Shown: positions 1 to 10,679, counted from the first letter of the stretch. The stretch is 64,000 bases of DNA from Lepidostoma basale (GCA_022606425.2 JAHDVF020001344.1:158522-222521); one strand, 5' to 3'. The notes: generated by a model from the letters alone, not told the origin. Numbers and translations: made by a program.

Positions 1-112
1 TGGCATTTAAAAATGCCATAGTAAGGTTGAAACATGTCATACCCATAAAACATAATAAAACTTCTATGAGACTAGTGTTTTCATAAATTTCAAAAAATAC
101 GTACCGTAAAAT
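1..112 (+). repeat. Family B palindromic repeat, one arm
   Basis: Carries the family B signature: a TGCC...GG(T/C)GAAACATGTC block (from about 14) followed by CATAAAACATAATAAAACTTCT. The same block recurs at about 2.2, 7.26, 13.4, 34.2, 43.4, 57.0 and 59.9 kb. The left part may continue beyond the window. Confidence 0.5.
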
Positions 113-589
113 AATTGTGTTAATTGCTATTGCCAACTTAGTATTTGATTGTCAAATGAATTTGAGACGATTTAAAAATACCCAAATGAGTTTTATGATT
201 ATAATTACCGAGATTAAATAACCAATAGCTGTTGACTATAATCAGAATAAATTTTAAACGATAATAAATTTCTCCCTGAAAATTAGTTCGTATCTCGTAC
301 GTAATGAACAAAAAACCTGCGATTTGTTCATAATTAATATTATTATTTAAAAAAAATTCGAAATTATTTTATAAAAACGTTATTTTTTTACCATTTATCC
401 ATGAGAATATCGTTGAATATTTTAGTTAACTATAACCAGAATCTTTAAAAATCTATTATAAGAATATTCAGGCGACATAAAGCAATGTCTATCAAATAAA
501 AACTAGGGTTATAATAATTTTTTGTATACAAAAAGGATTGAAATCATTTATATGAGTATTTATTATATAATCTCCGATGTGTGCAAAAA
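113..589. other. AT-rich DNA, nothing recognised
   Basis: Low-complexity AT-rich sequence with no repeat family shared with the rest of the window and no convincing open frame. Confidence 0.4.
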
Positions 590-1030
590 ATACCTCATAA
601 TTATGAAGAAGGAAGGTCGTATCCAGACATTCACCCTTGTCCCCTGGATCAGGAGCCAAGCGTTCAGTCCCCTAGACCAGTGTTCCGCAAAGTTTTCTCA
701 CCTACGGCACACCTAAGTTCTTCCTAGAATGCCGCGGCACACCAAAAGCTAAAATTCGATCTGGACGTGGACGTCGATCAGCTCGGGAGACGTTAGTAAC
801 ATTTTTTTTTTGCCAGCAACTTCCGGCAAGTAGAAATCTGCGAACTTTTTTCACGAAAAAGCTGAATAGCCTAAAAACCAATCAAAAAAAGATCACCAAC
901 GTTCCGACTAAATATTATTTTTCTTTATGTAATTGGCCACGGCACACCTGATCCGGCTCACGGCACACCAGTGTGCCGCGGCACACCGTTTGCGGAACAC
1001 TGCCCTAGACCACCATCCAACTTATGAACG
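590..1030 (-). repeat. tRNA-like SINE, split by a hAT MITE
   Basis: Positions 590-677 and 1003-1030 match 9098-9205 when the MITE at 678-1002 is removed. Read on the minus strand, the better-preserved copy at 9.1 kb has a box A-like TGGTCTAGGGG and, downstream, a box B-like GATCAAGTC, the layout of a tRNA-derived SINE head. The match covers about 110 bp. A tRNA origin is inferred from the boxes only. Confidence 0.5.
678..1002. mobile_element. hAT-type MITE with perfect 8-bp target duplication
   Basis: A 325-bp element bounded by inverted repeats CAGTGTTCCGCAAA (678-691) and its complement TTTGCGGAACACTG (989-1002). It is flanked by the identical 8-bp direct repeat CCCTAGAC at 670-677 and 1003-1010. 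Eight-base duplications with CAG...CTG ends are typical of the hAT superfamily. Subterminal GGCACAC motifs recur (around 705-745 and 940-985), including a palindrome around 970-985, as expected for transposase binding sites. There is no transposase, so it is non-autonomous. The perfect duplication indicates a clean insertion into the SINE. Confidence 0.9.
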
Positions 1031-1900
1031 GTAGGGATAGACTCACTTACAATAGTAATAATCTACCAATTTAATTAATTTATATAATGCTGTGATATTT
1101 TTAATTGGATAACCAATTAATTATGTTAATACATATTTTAATTTCACAATTACCGGTATTATTGAGGTGGACTGTACCTACTCAAGGCTAGAATTACCGC
1201 GTACAGAATGGCATACTCCTATTTGATTTGTTTTTATTCTGTCATTAGTGTCAAATGAATCACATAATTTAGAATCACGACTTTCCGTGGAACGAGGTAC
1301 TCACACCAGGCAACGAACATTATTGTACGGCCACTTACGTATTATGAACACTTAACCCGCGATTAGGCGTGCTTTTAACCTTAACACTGCGCGTTGATGG
1401 CGTGTGAGATTTTTTCTCTTCAGTCCCTGAATATAAGCATACGAGAATATAATTTTCTCGAGCATTGATGCAAAACTCCGTAACACCACAGATTTATTGA
1501 AAATCGAATATTCATTGCTGGATATACTGAGCGGCGTATTTTTCCTGGTAGGTGAACGATATTTTGGTAAATTATAAATCCAATCTTCTTAAAATGACAG
1601 ATATTGCGTCCCAGTAAAGTATTTCAAGTTAAAAAAATAAATATAAAAATTCATTAATACAAAAATTTCAAATTGTAAAAATATAAAATTTTCATTATTT
1701 ATTATAAAAATTTAAAATTTCATTATTTATTTATACTTAACTACAAAAAACCTGATATGACTGAGATAACGTAAGATAAGGTTTCTATTTGGATTTTCAG
1801 ATACCGTTCGTGTAGAAAAATAATGTAAATAGTATCATAAATCGGTCCACACATGTTCCTTGTCTTTGTAAAATTGACCGCTATCGAGATAAAAAATCTC
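1031..1900. other. Unassigned sequence
   Basis: Mixed AT-rich sequence. Around 1260-1420 base composition is more balanced and looks unique, but I see no coding frame or known motif. 1620-1740 is AT-rich simple sequence. Confidence 0.35.
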
Positions 1901-1944
1901 AATAATTAAACAGCATCCTCCTAGATATTTGATAATGTCATGAA

Positions 1945-2030
1945 TTGTAGCAGCTCGCTGTATCAGCTCGCTGCCATCTTCTGTTATAACACCAGAAGAT
2001 GGTAGCGAGCTGCCGAAACCGGTCAAAGAC
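1945..2030 (+). repeat. Family K palindromic repeat with hammerhead-like fold
   Basis: An inverted repeat around CAGCTCGCTGCCATCTTCTG (left arm) and CAGAAGATGGTAGCGAGCTG (right arm, from 1993). The right arm has core CAGAAGA (1993-1999; position 4 U changed to A), one extra T, stem II GGTAG/CTGCC around CGAG, then GAAAC-CG-GTC with the predicted cleavage point after 2024. Fragments of the same family lie near 26205-26240 and 29360-29400. The core change predicts an inactive or weak copy. Confidence 0.5.
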
Positions 2031-2204
2031 ACAAACAATATAAAATATTATAAACATTTAAAAAAATATATATCATCAATAATTAAATAAACTCATATTG
2101 TAAAATTGTAATTATTTAAATTCGGCTTATTTATGGTTTCTTTAACATTGATGTAAAACTCCATATTAAATAATTAATACAAACAAAAATGTACGTTTTC
2201 AAGA

Positions 2205-2350
2205 AATTTTGTTATATTTTATGTGAATGGCATAATTCGCCTGGCCAAGATATTATCAAATATTATTTGATAATGCCTTAAACAGACAACTAATGTTATT
2301 TACATAAAATATATAATAATAAAACTTCCATTAAACAAACGTTTTCATTT
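2205..2350. repeat. Family B palindromic repeat
   Basis: Inverted arms meet at about 2258: left arm ...GAATGGCATAATTCGCC...TATTATCAAAT, right arm ATTTGATAATGCC, with the outer TATTTTATG / CATAAAATATAATAAAAC block. It is diverged from the 13.4- and 34.2-kb copies. Confidence 0.6.
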
Positions 2351-3240
2351 ATAATATGTATTCTATTTATATTATTGAATCTACTTTATTATCACAGAAA
2401 ATATTAATTTAATCATTCAATGTAAAATTTGCATATCAATTTCTTGCATATCGTAATTTCATTAACACATATGGTACAATAGAAAAAATTCAACATGAAT
2501 ATTTTTTATAACAAATTTTGTATAGTTGCATAATGTAAAATATTTCGAGGATAACACAAAATATGTTATTTTAAAAATAATATAAAAACCCCAGCCTCAT
2601 TACGTCCGGGTTAATACTTACTTACGCTAAAATGTTTTCTGCTTGATTATTGGGTGCATATGAAATATGATTTTTTTAGGTGAAATATAATAAAGATCGT
2701 TTATCATAGACCAGCTAATAAAAATGTCATTTTTTGCATAAACTCTTAATTTTGTTCTACGATAAAATTTTATAAAAAACATGTAACTTAGTATCAAGAG
2801 TTAACAAATTTATGTGTTGATATAACGTCTTTTAAATGTATTAATCCAACGGAGCCTTTGAAAATTACTCCTTGCCAATCCTATTTGAAGGTGTTCTTCT
2901 TGTGAGGATGGGGTGACTCTTCTACTCATATATTGGTAGCACGATACCGGGTACTGGAGGCACATATAATAACACCACATAGAGGCATATTTGTAATGTT
3001 TCTTCCAGGATGGCGTTCCAGATTAATTTCGAGAAAGCTCATAGTTAGAAACATGTTGCTGTACAGGTACGGGACTTGAGAATCCACTGCAGATGAAATT
3101 GTAAAACTTTATGTAGGTATGTCTCCGTTCAATATTCAATATCTTTTAGAACCCAAAAGTGTCCATGTCAAGCGAAAGTACAATGATGTCACAAGCCGCA
3201 AATAGCTAATGGAAGCACCCTGGGTTAGAACCTAGCTTAC
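2351..3240. other. Unassigned sequence upstream of a LINE remnant
   Basis: 2351-2850 is plain AT-rich DNA. 2860-3240 is less AT-biased and could be further decayed LINE sequence joined to the fragment that follows, but I could not align it to any protein. Confidence 0.3.
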
Positions 3241-3249
3241 TACGCTCAG

Positions 3250-4060
3250 GAGACTCTATGCACCATGGGAGACTAAGAAGATGGAAACGCGCTTTAATAT
3301 GTTTGCAAATAAAGGGGATCAACTCTTTGAGATCAATTCAGGAACATAATATATTTTTCTTATATCTGGTTGAATCAATTGGCGAAATAAAATGTATTCT
3401 GAAATGGGAAATTATTCATTCATTACAAAACGTTAAGTTCATAACCGATGATCAACCAATTTAAATACCTTGGCAGCAATATAACTAAAGCGCTTGACCC
3501 GGATATTGAAATAAAATGCAGAATTGATGTTACACGAGCTGCGAACTTTCTTTTGCAACGATGATCTTAACCTGAAACTCCGACAAATAATGATAAAACG
3601 TTATATATGGTATGTTCTATTAATTATATGGCTGTAAAACTAAGACTCTGAAAGTGAATGTAATAAACCGGTTGGAGGCGTTTGAGATGTGGATATACTG
3701 CAGAATGCGCCGTATACCATGGACCGATAAGGTTCGTAATGCAGACGTACTACACAGAACCAAAGCCAATAGAGATCTGCTGTCGAGTGTAAAAAATGAG
3801 AAATGTCTCATATTTGGGTCATGTGCTAAGGGGAGAAAAAAACCACCTCCTTCGACTGATATTAATGGGTAAAGTAGAGGGACGTCGGGGAATTGGTGAA
3901 GTCAGTTGTCCTGGCTGCGGAACATAAAATATTGGACAGGAATGACCAGAGTTTAGAAACTGTTCCAAGTGGCGCAGGACAGAGATACCATTTTTGCAGT
4001 GATTGCCAATGTTGGGAGGACCTGACACGATACCAAAAGAAGAATAAGAATTTCATAACA
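3250..4060 (+). pseudogene. Decayed non-LTR retrotransposon RT C-terminus
   Basis: With frame changes, the plus strand encodes a typical LINE reverse-transcriptase tail: YLGSNITKALDPDIEIKCRI (about 3467-3530), then NRLEAFEMWIYCRMRRIPW followed by TDKVRNADVLHRTKANRDLL (3666-3785), then a GKVEGRRGIG box (about 3870). KLEAFEMW-type and VEGRRGxGR-type motifs are found after the RT domain in insect LINEs. At least four frameshifts or stops break it, and the 5' portion with the catalytic FADD box is missing. It is a dead-on-arrival 5'-truncated copy. Confidence 0.75.
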
Positions 4061-4860
4061 TTGTTAACTAATTTAACTGTTTCAATTTTGTCAACCTCGG
4101 AACATAGATAAAAAAAGTTTGTCGAATATTTTAGATATTTATTAATAATGAATGATATTGATATTAATACAACAGTAGACAGCTGTTGTCCATTTCATTG
4201 TTAATATTTTATTTTATTATAATGTAAGAACTCCCTTTTTTACTGATGCCACTTCTAATATATTTTTACAACGTTCAGAACACCTCGAATGTTCATAATG
4301 AATACATGTATTTTTTCTGTGGAATATCCAAGTAATGTGCATTTGTATGAATAATTCACAAACTTGATACAATTTTCATTTATACGTATTAAAATAGGTA
4401 AGGTCGCGTGACAAGCCAACTGTTCTTTCCCACACATAACGTTTTACACCCGCGGTAGAGTAAACTTGACTAACGTTTTGATATCATATTTTCGAATTAA
4501 TACTGAATTTTCTTAACAAAAACTATGATATAGATATTAGGTTAAGCCTGCTATGCCGCTGTGACGATAGATAAAAACTAAAATTGGCCTCTAATGAACG
4601 ACTAGTAAATTAATAATTTAGTATGTACAAGGTAAATGATTCTAGCACGTATTCTTGGGTGTATAAAGTACTTAAATTATGACTATGTGGTTTTGTACTT
4701 AAGTATACATACGTAATATTGTAGTTTAAGGGAAAAATCAAATTGTTAAATCTGTTTCTAATAATAAAATCTATTGTTTGAAAAACTAAATTATAAAACA
4801 ATATGACCAAACCATATTATGATAATTATTTTGTATACAGCAGGTCATTGAAACCCAATT
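4061..4860. other. AT-rich DNA, nothing recognised
   Basis: No repeat family or coding frame recognised. The 4610-4810 open frame on the minus strand is low-complexity and not supported. Confidence 0.35.
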
Positions 4861-4861
4861 A

Positions 4862-5182
4862 GTTGTTTAATTGTTAATGAATAAACTTTGTTTTTTGTAT
4901 CACAGTTGTATTTTATTTTACACGACAGCTGTTTCATCAACCAATGTTGACATCATGAGGTGTTAAAATAATATATCAAATGTCAAATTTTCGTGATTTT
5001 TCGAATCATATGTGTATTTGTTCCTACGTCAATTCAAATTGACATAGGAACTGTAACACTTGACATAGGAATTGTAACACCTGATGATGTCAACATTGGT
5101 TGATGAAACAGCTGTCGCGTAAAATAAAATACAATTGTGATACAAAAAACAAAGTTTATTCATTATCAGTTTAAAATGTTAA
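4862..5182. repeat. Family A palindromic repeat with hammerhead-like arm
   Basis: Inverted arms 4865-4966 and about 5080-5180 share AACTTTGTTTT...CAATTGTATTTTA(T/C)TTTAC and TGATGATGTCAACATTGGTT. The centre holds a local repeat of TTGACATAGGAA. The left arm has a damaged core on the minus strand (CUCAUGA); the right arm keeps CUGAUGA. The family also occurs at 28.9, 34.9-35.1 and 46.9 kb. Confidence 0.75.
5085..5125 (+). ncRNA. Hammerhead-like ribozyme, family A
   Basis: CUGAUGA at 5091-5097, extra U, stem II GUCAAC/GUUGAU around AUUG, GAAA at 5105-5108, then the self-complementary ACAGCUGU and GUC. Predicted cleavage is after 5116. The closing 10.1-11.1 pair is G-U here rather than G-C. Confidence 0.5.
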
Positions 5183-5261
5183 GGTATCATAGTGTTTCGG
5201 TTAAAGCAATGGACTATCCAATTTGTTGACATGTGAGAATCTATAACTGTTTTAGTGTCAT

Positions 5262-5385
5262 TTGAATTCTCCACCAGAGCAAAGAAAGTGGGACAATCAC
5301 ACTGCCATCGCCGTAAATCGAACCCGGGACCTTTGGTGTGCCATGCACAGCTCTTGCCACTCTACCACAAAGATTATCAAGATTA
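5262..5385 (-). repeat. tRNA-derived SINE head
   Basis: On the minus strand a box A-like TGGTAGAGTGGC is followed about 30 bp later by a box B GGTTCGATT, then a GATGGCAGTGTGATTGTC body and TCTTTGCTCTGGT. The same body appears at 38480-38610 (minus), and TCTTTGGTCTGGTAGAAT continues it at 9993 and 56400. It is truncated, and no acceptor stem of a real tRNA is present. Confidence 0.65.
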
Positions 5386-5637
5386 TATTGCATCAAGCAT
5401 ATGGTTAAACTTCATATTACGTGTCAAATATATGTTAATAATTCCTGAAATCAAATTTCAAAAAAACTTATATTAATAAGCCCCCAACCGTTTTTTAAGA
5501 GAAAATATTATTTCACACATTTAATGTCAAAACAAATTACTTTACGACAATTAATTAATTAATGTTATTACATTTCACAAATGTATGGACACACAAGACG
5601 AAAGGTTAAAATATATATTCAAGAGGTACAAATGGAA

Positions 5638-5760
5638 ACATAAGTCGAGGAAGGGCCAAAAAAAAATGACTAAAAGGTGGATAACCACCTTTTAGTAATG
5701 CATTTTGGCATGATATATTTTTTTAGCCCTTCCTCGACTTATGCCCTTCCTCGACATGAG
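5638..5760. repeat. Small foldback element
   Basis: An inverted repeat of CATAAGTCGAGGAAGGGC (about 5639-5656) and GCCCTTCCTCGACTTATG (about 5727-5744), with an inner hairpin AAAAGGTGG/CCACCTTTT. A third short copy, CCCTTCCTCGACATGAG, follows directly. It is probably a tiny MITE. No clear target duplication was seen. Confidence 0.6.
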
Positions 5761-5772
5761 TTCAAAGTTGTG

Positions 5773-5815
5773 AAAATCGACGAACGTGCATGTCACGTTG
5801 TATGAATGTATAACG
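5773..5815 (+). repeat. RTE-like LINE 3' UTR fragment
   Basis: Matches the segment with GAAATCGACG, GTGCATG and TGTATGAATGT found in the 3' UTRs at 12.29, 14.05, 17.8 and (minus) 35.3 kb. Confidence 0.5.
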
Positions 5816-5969
5816 AAAATTATTTCAAAATAAAATAAAGTGGCGGTTCATCGGATATTTATATCTTTCTACCGATGATGTAGGTTTAAAGTCCAGAAAA
5901 TTAAATTCAATATAGGAAAAAAAATGTGTTTTTATAATCACAAAATTTTAATAGCTTTAATTATCGGAG

Positions 5970-6016
5970 TTTAATTGGTAAACTACAACAATGTTTGTTG
6001 TACTTTACCAATTAAA
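5970..6016. repeat. 47-bp inverted repeat
   Basis: TTTAATTGGTAAA...TTTACCAATTAAA with the inner TACAACAA/TTGTTGTA pairs. A compact hairpin of unknown origin. Confidence 0.55.
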
Positions 6017-7190
6017 TTCAGTACAACAATGTACTTCCTAGTCCGCTTCTGTCAAATAAACGTCCAGAAACAACAGGGCCATCCTTGGTATTATTTAATA
6101 CATGCAAGTGATTGCATCTCCAAGGGCCCCGAATTGCCCGGACGGGGACATTTATAGCTTTAATTTCCGCATTCTCGATATAAAAACTCTCTCCTCCGCA
6201 AATATTTCGTGTGATAACGAATTAATGTTACGACAATGCGAAACATAATCTTTTGTTTGACATTTCCAACTGACTGCTGATCAGTAGCGGTACATTTTTA
6301 TTAGTTATATTAAATATTGTAAGTCATAACAATAAAAAATGATTAATTTAAGTAATTGACAACGTGAATTTTATAATTACAAATTTTTTTATGAAAATAC
6401 TGCTGTAATCCACAAGAACATTTTTTATGAATCGAATACATTTTATTCTATTTTTTTGTTTGTCAATGCTAAGTACACGTAAAAAAGTCGAGACTAATAT
6501 ATTCAAAACGTTTTTTTATTCACTAGAAATACCGAAAATGTCACTTTATTGAAGCTTTCTTTGTTGTCCGGCATGTCCAGATCAACTGACATATTGTTTT
6601 TTTAATGCTGTATTTTTTCCAATGATTTGAATTCTTAAGACTTCAAGATATCCACATGAGAATGCCAGGAAGTAATAAAACGACATATGGTCGATAATAG
6701 ACGATAATAATTGGTTTCATTGTGTAAGTGAAAGTCAATCCAATTAATGGAGCCAAAAGGCATTCTTTACGGGATAAGATAACAACGTTGAGAGTTATCA
6801 TATTATAATAACAAAAAAATATTCAAGTAGTTAATTACCACGCGCAGCCACTGATGTCGGTTGGTATTCGGTGAATTTTCATCATCTTTAATGTAGGAAA
6901 ACATCGTTGCCATAACGAGGTATATCTCAAAGGGGGCAGAGGAAATGGTGGATTTTTTAATATTGCGCGCACAAAAGTGAAATTAAATCAAATATTAAAC
7001 ATGTCCTCAGATAAAAAGGAATATTTTATAAGCATGTCGTCTGCCAGTTAATCATTTTACAAAAAGGCTATTTTTAATGTTATAAGGAAATAGGCAGTGA
7101 TACAAAATACGATATTGTTACTTGTATTAAGATATAATTGGGTATATTAAAAACACTTCTGTAAAGCTTTTGTAGGTAATATTTATTTTA
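6017..7190. other. Unassigned sequence
   Basis: A short GC-richer patch lies at 6060-6150 (CAAGGGCCCCGAATTGCCCG). The remainder is AT-rich. No coding frame or known element recognised. Confidence 0.3.
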
Positions 7191-7194
7191 ACAA

Positions 7195-7400
7195 TTAACT
7201 AATAATTTAGCAAAAGTCTCATTGACAAAGAATGACCGAATCTCGTACATATTTTGTTCCATTTGATAATGCCGTAGAGAGACGAAACATGGCATTCCCT
7301 TAAATAATAATAACACTGGTATAAAACAGACGTTTTCGTTCGTATAAATTTTTGAATATGGACTATTAGATCATTGTTCAAGAAACAATGGAATTATTTA
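7195..7400 (+). repeat. Family B palindromic repeat, one arm
   Basis: ATTTGATAATGCCGTAGAG at 7261, then ACGAAACATGGCATTCCC and a downstream AAACAGACGTTTTCGTTC block, with the outer TTGTTCAAGAAACAATGG motif at about 7374. Core UUGAUAA at 7263-7269. Confidence 0.6.
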
Positions 7401-8025
7401 TATATTTTGCTATAGGAATTTAATATAGTGTTTTACTCACATAACGATATATATAAATTGTTTCTAAAACATTGATGTTCCGCTCTATATTATAATTCAA
7501 CATTTGACACAAGACATAAGCACTACATACGAAAATTTCTTTGTTTTTAATGTAGACCAGCTATAATAAAAAAATAAAGATAGAACATTACATAAAAACT
7601 TGTAAATAGTAACAAAATTGTTTAATTTTAAATTAGGAATGTAAATATGGTGACTTGGGTGGAAATAGTTTGAGCTAGTCCCATTCGATCTCTTGAGCTG
7701 AAACAACCTCCACCAACTTAGACTTTCCACTATTTCCCGAGGGTAACGATTTAAGGGGAGTTTCCCTGAAACAATGGAAATATCGTTCCCTCGAATATTT
7801 AACATTGTTTGCTCTTCTCTGAGATGACTCGTGAGAAGCGAGGTTACCTTATTTGTTTAAAGAATTATTTGTCGATATAACCACGAATTATTTGACTTAG
7901 CAGTCATGTAAAGCCATGAAATTTATACATTATTAATATGTTACCAGTAAATGTTTTAATCCGTTAATAACCCGCGTATGACTCGCTGCCACGTCGCTTC
8001 TCACGATTGTGAAGTAAGCTAGATA
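7401..8025. other. Unassigned; one 102-aa minus frame
   Basis: A 102-codon minus-strand frame (7497-7805) contains a plausible-looking N-terminal half, but I recognise no domain and no relative of it. It may be chance or a decayed element. Confidence 0.25.
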
Positions 8026-8106
8026 GATGTTTCAGGGTAGAGTAGTGTGGCGGTCTATTCTCTCTGCCTACTTTAACGGGGAAACGGCGTGATGGTTTCC
8101 TGTTGT
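8026..8106 (+). repeat. RTE-like LINE 3' tail
   Basis: GTGTGGCGGTCTATTCTCTC, TGCCTACTTTAACGGG and GACGGCGTGATGGTT-like sequence, matching the better copy at 15.2 kb with its GTTAGTTAG tail. Only the last ~80 bp remain. Confidence 0.65.
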
Positions 8107-8109
8107 TGT

Positions 8110-8548
8110 TGATTAACCATATTTTAACTACTTGTAGATTACTCCTTCTTTTTCTTCTTCCTTATTTAAGACTTATGTGGTCTGTTCTCCAGAGTGTTGC
8201 TCCTCCTGTGAGGTACCCAGCTGTCCTTCCATCTTTTAGGAGATCTTCCACGAGGACGAGTCCCATGAGGCTGATTATGCAATGCAATAAAGGGGAGTCT
8301 GGTGGTGTCCATTCTTTGAACATGACCTACCAGTCCCTTTTTCGCTGTCTGCTCCATATTCTGGTGTTCCTCACGCCCAGATTTCCCAGTGTCTTGCCTG
8401 CTATTGTCCTCAGTGTCTTCATTTCGGAAGTCCTCAAAACTTGTTTGGTCCTTACTGTGTCTGCCCTTGCTTCGACGCCATATGTTATTATTGATCTTAC
8501 GCATGCTTCCATTTGTTGTAGATTACATTTAATCAAAAACGTATACTA
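8110..8548 (-). pseudogene. LINE RT C-terminal remnant
   Basis: The minus strand encodes METEACVRSIITYGVEAR-like sequence (MEACVRSIITYGVEARADT), then KQVLRTSEMKTLRTIAGKTL, then after a frame change HVQRMD...LPFIALHNQPHGTRPRGRSPKRWKDSW. These are the RT thumb and the (RP)RGRPxKRWxD box that end many LINE ORF2 proteins. The frame changes between 8320 and 8340, so it is dead. Shorter relatives of this 3' end lie at 12.8, 20.45 and 29.5 kb. The long open frame on the opposite strand is only its shadow. Confidence 0.8.
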
Positions 8549-8559
8549 ATAGTGGTTCG

Positions 8560-9090
8560 AATAAAATATTTGTAAAGTTTTATGGTTTATTTGTGATATT
8601 TAGGAGTATTTAGTTTGGAGGAGGAGTATTTAGTATATTTTAATTTGGAGTATTTAGCATCGTTTAAACTAAAACCAGACTTAAGTTCAAATATAATTCG
8701 TATAATAATTTGATAACTTAAATAAGTATTTCGCTGTATCCCAGAAGGTAATGGAATAAGGAAATAATGATCAATATTGCGTTATGATATTCGTATAAGT
8801 TTATGCATTTTATTAGATTAGGTTCACGTTTATATATAATATAACGTTATTTATTCACATTAACTTTTCCAACTCTGTCAAGCAAAACTTTAGGAATTCA
8901 GTTATTTGAAGCGATATCACTACAACAGCTTTAGAAAGTATATCGAGAAGTCACAAAGCCCCCTTTTAAACCATCCCTCAGATATCTGTATGTATAAGAT
9001 TATATTTTTAAACACCATTTTTTTAAAGACTGTAGAATTAAAACAATAGAATTAGAATGTATTTTACATTTTTCAATATGAGCTGAAAAT
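8560..9090. other. AT-rich DNA, nothing recognised
   Basis: Contains a short local repeat (TATTTAGTTTGGAGGAGGAG, then TTTGGAGTATTTAG) at about 8600-8660. Otherwise plain. Confidence 0.35.
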
Positions 9091-9094
9091 CACT

Positions 9095-9205
9095 CATTAT
9101 TATGACGAAGGAATCTTGTCGTGTCCAGACTTGATCCCAAGTCCCTTTGATCAAGAGCCAAGCGATCTGTCCCCTAGACCACCACTCGAAAGTTGACGTG
9201 AAAAT
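9095..9205 (-). repeat. tRNA-like SINE, uninterrupted copy
   Basis: Second copy of the repeat interrupted by the hAT MITE at 0.7 kb. Minus-strand box A-like TGGTCTAGGGG and box B-like GATCAAGTC. Confidence 0.5.
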
Positions 9206-9324
9206 TGACACGAAGAACAATACATTAATTACTTATTTTAAAATATTAAATGCGTCTGGCATTATTTTATTAGTTGGTGTGAAATTATTTTTTAAAATTT
9301 TTTAAAGAATTAAATTAATTCTTC

Positions 9325-9600
9325 ATGGTTCGCCATAACTTTGTGTTGTAGATGTTTATTGTTTATTTTTTGTATACTTTGTGTACAACACTCTCATTTA
9401 TTAAAAAAACAATTAAATATCAAACATGATTCAGACAGTTTCGTTTCAGTGTTGACATTTGTAAACAATTGTATTATATTTAAAATATTTATATAATATC
9501 ACTGATGAAGGGCTGGTTAGTCCGAAACATGTTTGATATTAAATTTTTATTAATTTTTTTAAATAATTTAATAAGTATACAAAAATAGGAACATCAGTGA
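9325..9600. repeat. Family C palindromic repeat
   Basis: Arms: left TTTTTTGTATACTTTGTGTACAAC...AATATCAAACATG, right CATGTTTGATATTAAATTT...AAGTATACAAAAATAGG. The left arm has lost most of its core (ATTCAGACAGTTTCGTTTCAG); the right arm holds an intact hammerhead-like fold. The same family is at 26.7, 30.5, 30.8, 31.5, 48.3/54.1 and 58.4 kb. Confidence 0.75.
9495..9540 (+). ncRNA. Hammerhead-like ribozyme, family C (best stem I)
   Basis: Stem I is a perfect 7-bp pair, AAUAUCA (9495-9501) with UGAUAUU (9534-9540). Core CUGAUGA is at 9502-9508, then an extra A, stem II GGG/UCC closing CUGGUUAG, GAAA at 9523-9526, C, AU, and GUU. Predicted cleavage is after 9533. Stem III is only A-U and C-G around two bases, but ACAUGU is self-complementary, so it could form in a dimer. 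Activity is untested. Confidence 0.65.
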
Positions 9601-9659
9601 AATTATTACTATCGTTTTATTTTTTACGAAATAGTTTTGGATTCATTTCAAATTTTGGA

Positions 9660-9875
9660 GACTTTTCCTAAAATCTCACGAGTACTAATGGACATCTGGG
9701 AAAGCTGTCGAGAACTCAGTCAATATTATTGCCGGGTAATGGATGCAAATAACCGTCGCGGTGGGGTTTCCTCTGGAGTTGGTCAAGGTATGCTCGCAAG
9801 AAGTTCCGTCTAGTGGCGCAGTCCTGGACCGCTCTCGGGCTTGCCGCAGATGCAGGCTGGCCCAATTCAAAGCAA
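9660..9875. other. GC-richer unique island
   Basis: Balanced composition with no relation to the repeats in this window. Open on both strands for about 60-75 codons with no recognised domain. A conserved non-coding element is one possibility. Confidence 0.35.
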
Positions 9876-9984
9876 TGCTTATAATTATTATGAATCCATT
9901 TCCACTTAATTTAATTATCTACCGGAACATTTCAAATTGCTTTACCTGTCGCAATTTTGAGATATAAAGTCATTAACCAAAATT

Positions 9985-10245
9985 CGCACGCTGTCTTTGG
10001 TCTGGTAGAATACACGTACACGTGACAATAAAAATGGCGAAATATTAACTAACTCTCACATGAAAATCAATAGCTAAAATTCGTAAACAGTTATTCGGTT
10101 CAAATAACCTGTAATGTACAAATACGTGGAAAGCAACGGAAATCTACCACATTAAAAGTGCTCAAGTGGCATCTCAAGAACCAGCAAAGATTTCAATAGA
10201 CTTTTCTGCAAACCAACCCCTATGATTAAACATAAAAATGAAAAA
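9985..10245 (+). repeat. tRNA-headed SINE body
   Basis: Aligns over about 240 bp with 56400-56640: TCTTTGGTCTGGTAGAAT, a CACGTG block, GGTTCAA(A/G)TAACCT, TGGAAAGCAA(C/T)GGAAA, AAGTG(G/A)CATC(T/C)CA and a conserved end CAAACCAA(C/T)CCCTA. The tRNA-like head is missing here but present at 5.3 and 38.5 kb. Confidence 0.7.
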
Positions 10246-10429
10246 TTTAATTCCGTACTCTGAAAAGTGGATCAGAGGCCATTTAAAGTTTTTTTTCTGA
10301 TTATCGTTTCTTGAACAATGTTGTGTTATTAAATATGGACGAATATAAATTCCGTTAAACTTTCATATGAAGCACTTAATTTGTGGTGTGACATTATTAA
10401 ATAAAATAATAATACCCTTTTAGTATTTG

Positions 10430-10640
10430 TATCTAAAACACTTTATTTGGCTACACCAACCGGTTTCGCTCCCACCGGAGCTTCGTCAGGGTAAGAGAGT
10501 AAACTGATAATAAACGTGGGAGCTTCGTCAGGGTTAAAAAGTAAACTCAGTTTACTCTTTCAACTTGACGAAGCTCCGGTGGGAGCGAAACCGGTTGGTG
10601 TTACGAAATAAAGTGGTGTAGATACAAATACTAAAAGTGT
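10430..10640. repeat. Family G palindromic repeat
   Basis: Inverted arms ACTTTATTTGG...ACACCAACCGGTTTCGCTCC and GGAGCGAAACCGGTTGGTGT...AAATAAAGTGGTG. The inner part duplicates CGTGGGAGCTTCGTCAGGGTT and an AGTAAACT/AGTTTACT hairpin. The right arm core is UUGACGA (position 3 changed). A related pair is at 48.1 kb. Confidence 0.75.
10454..10493 (-). ncRNA. Hammerhead-like ribozyme, family G
   Basis: Minus strand: stem I UACC/GGUG, core CUGACGA (complement of 10483-10489), extra A, stem II GCUCC/GGAGC around GGUG, GAAAC, CG, GUU. ACCGGU is self-complementary. Every core base of CUGANGA and GAAA is present. Confidence 0.6.
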
Positions 10641-10679
10641 ATTTTTGTCTTATTCAATAAATTCCGTTTTTTTTAAATT

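Noticed and set aside
8103..8549. 148-codon plus-strand open frame, the longest in this area
   Set aside because: It is antisense to a recognisable LINE ORF2 end on the minus strand; the plus peptide has no features of its own.
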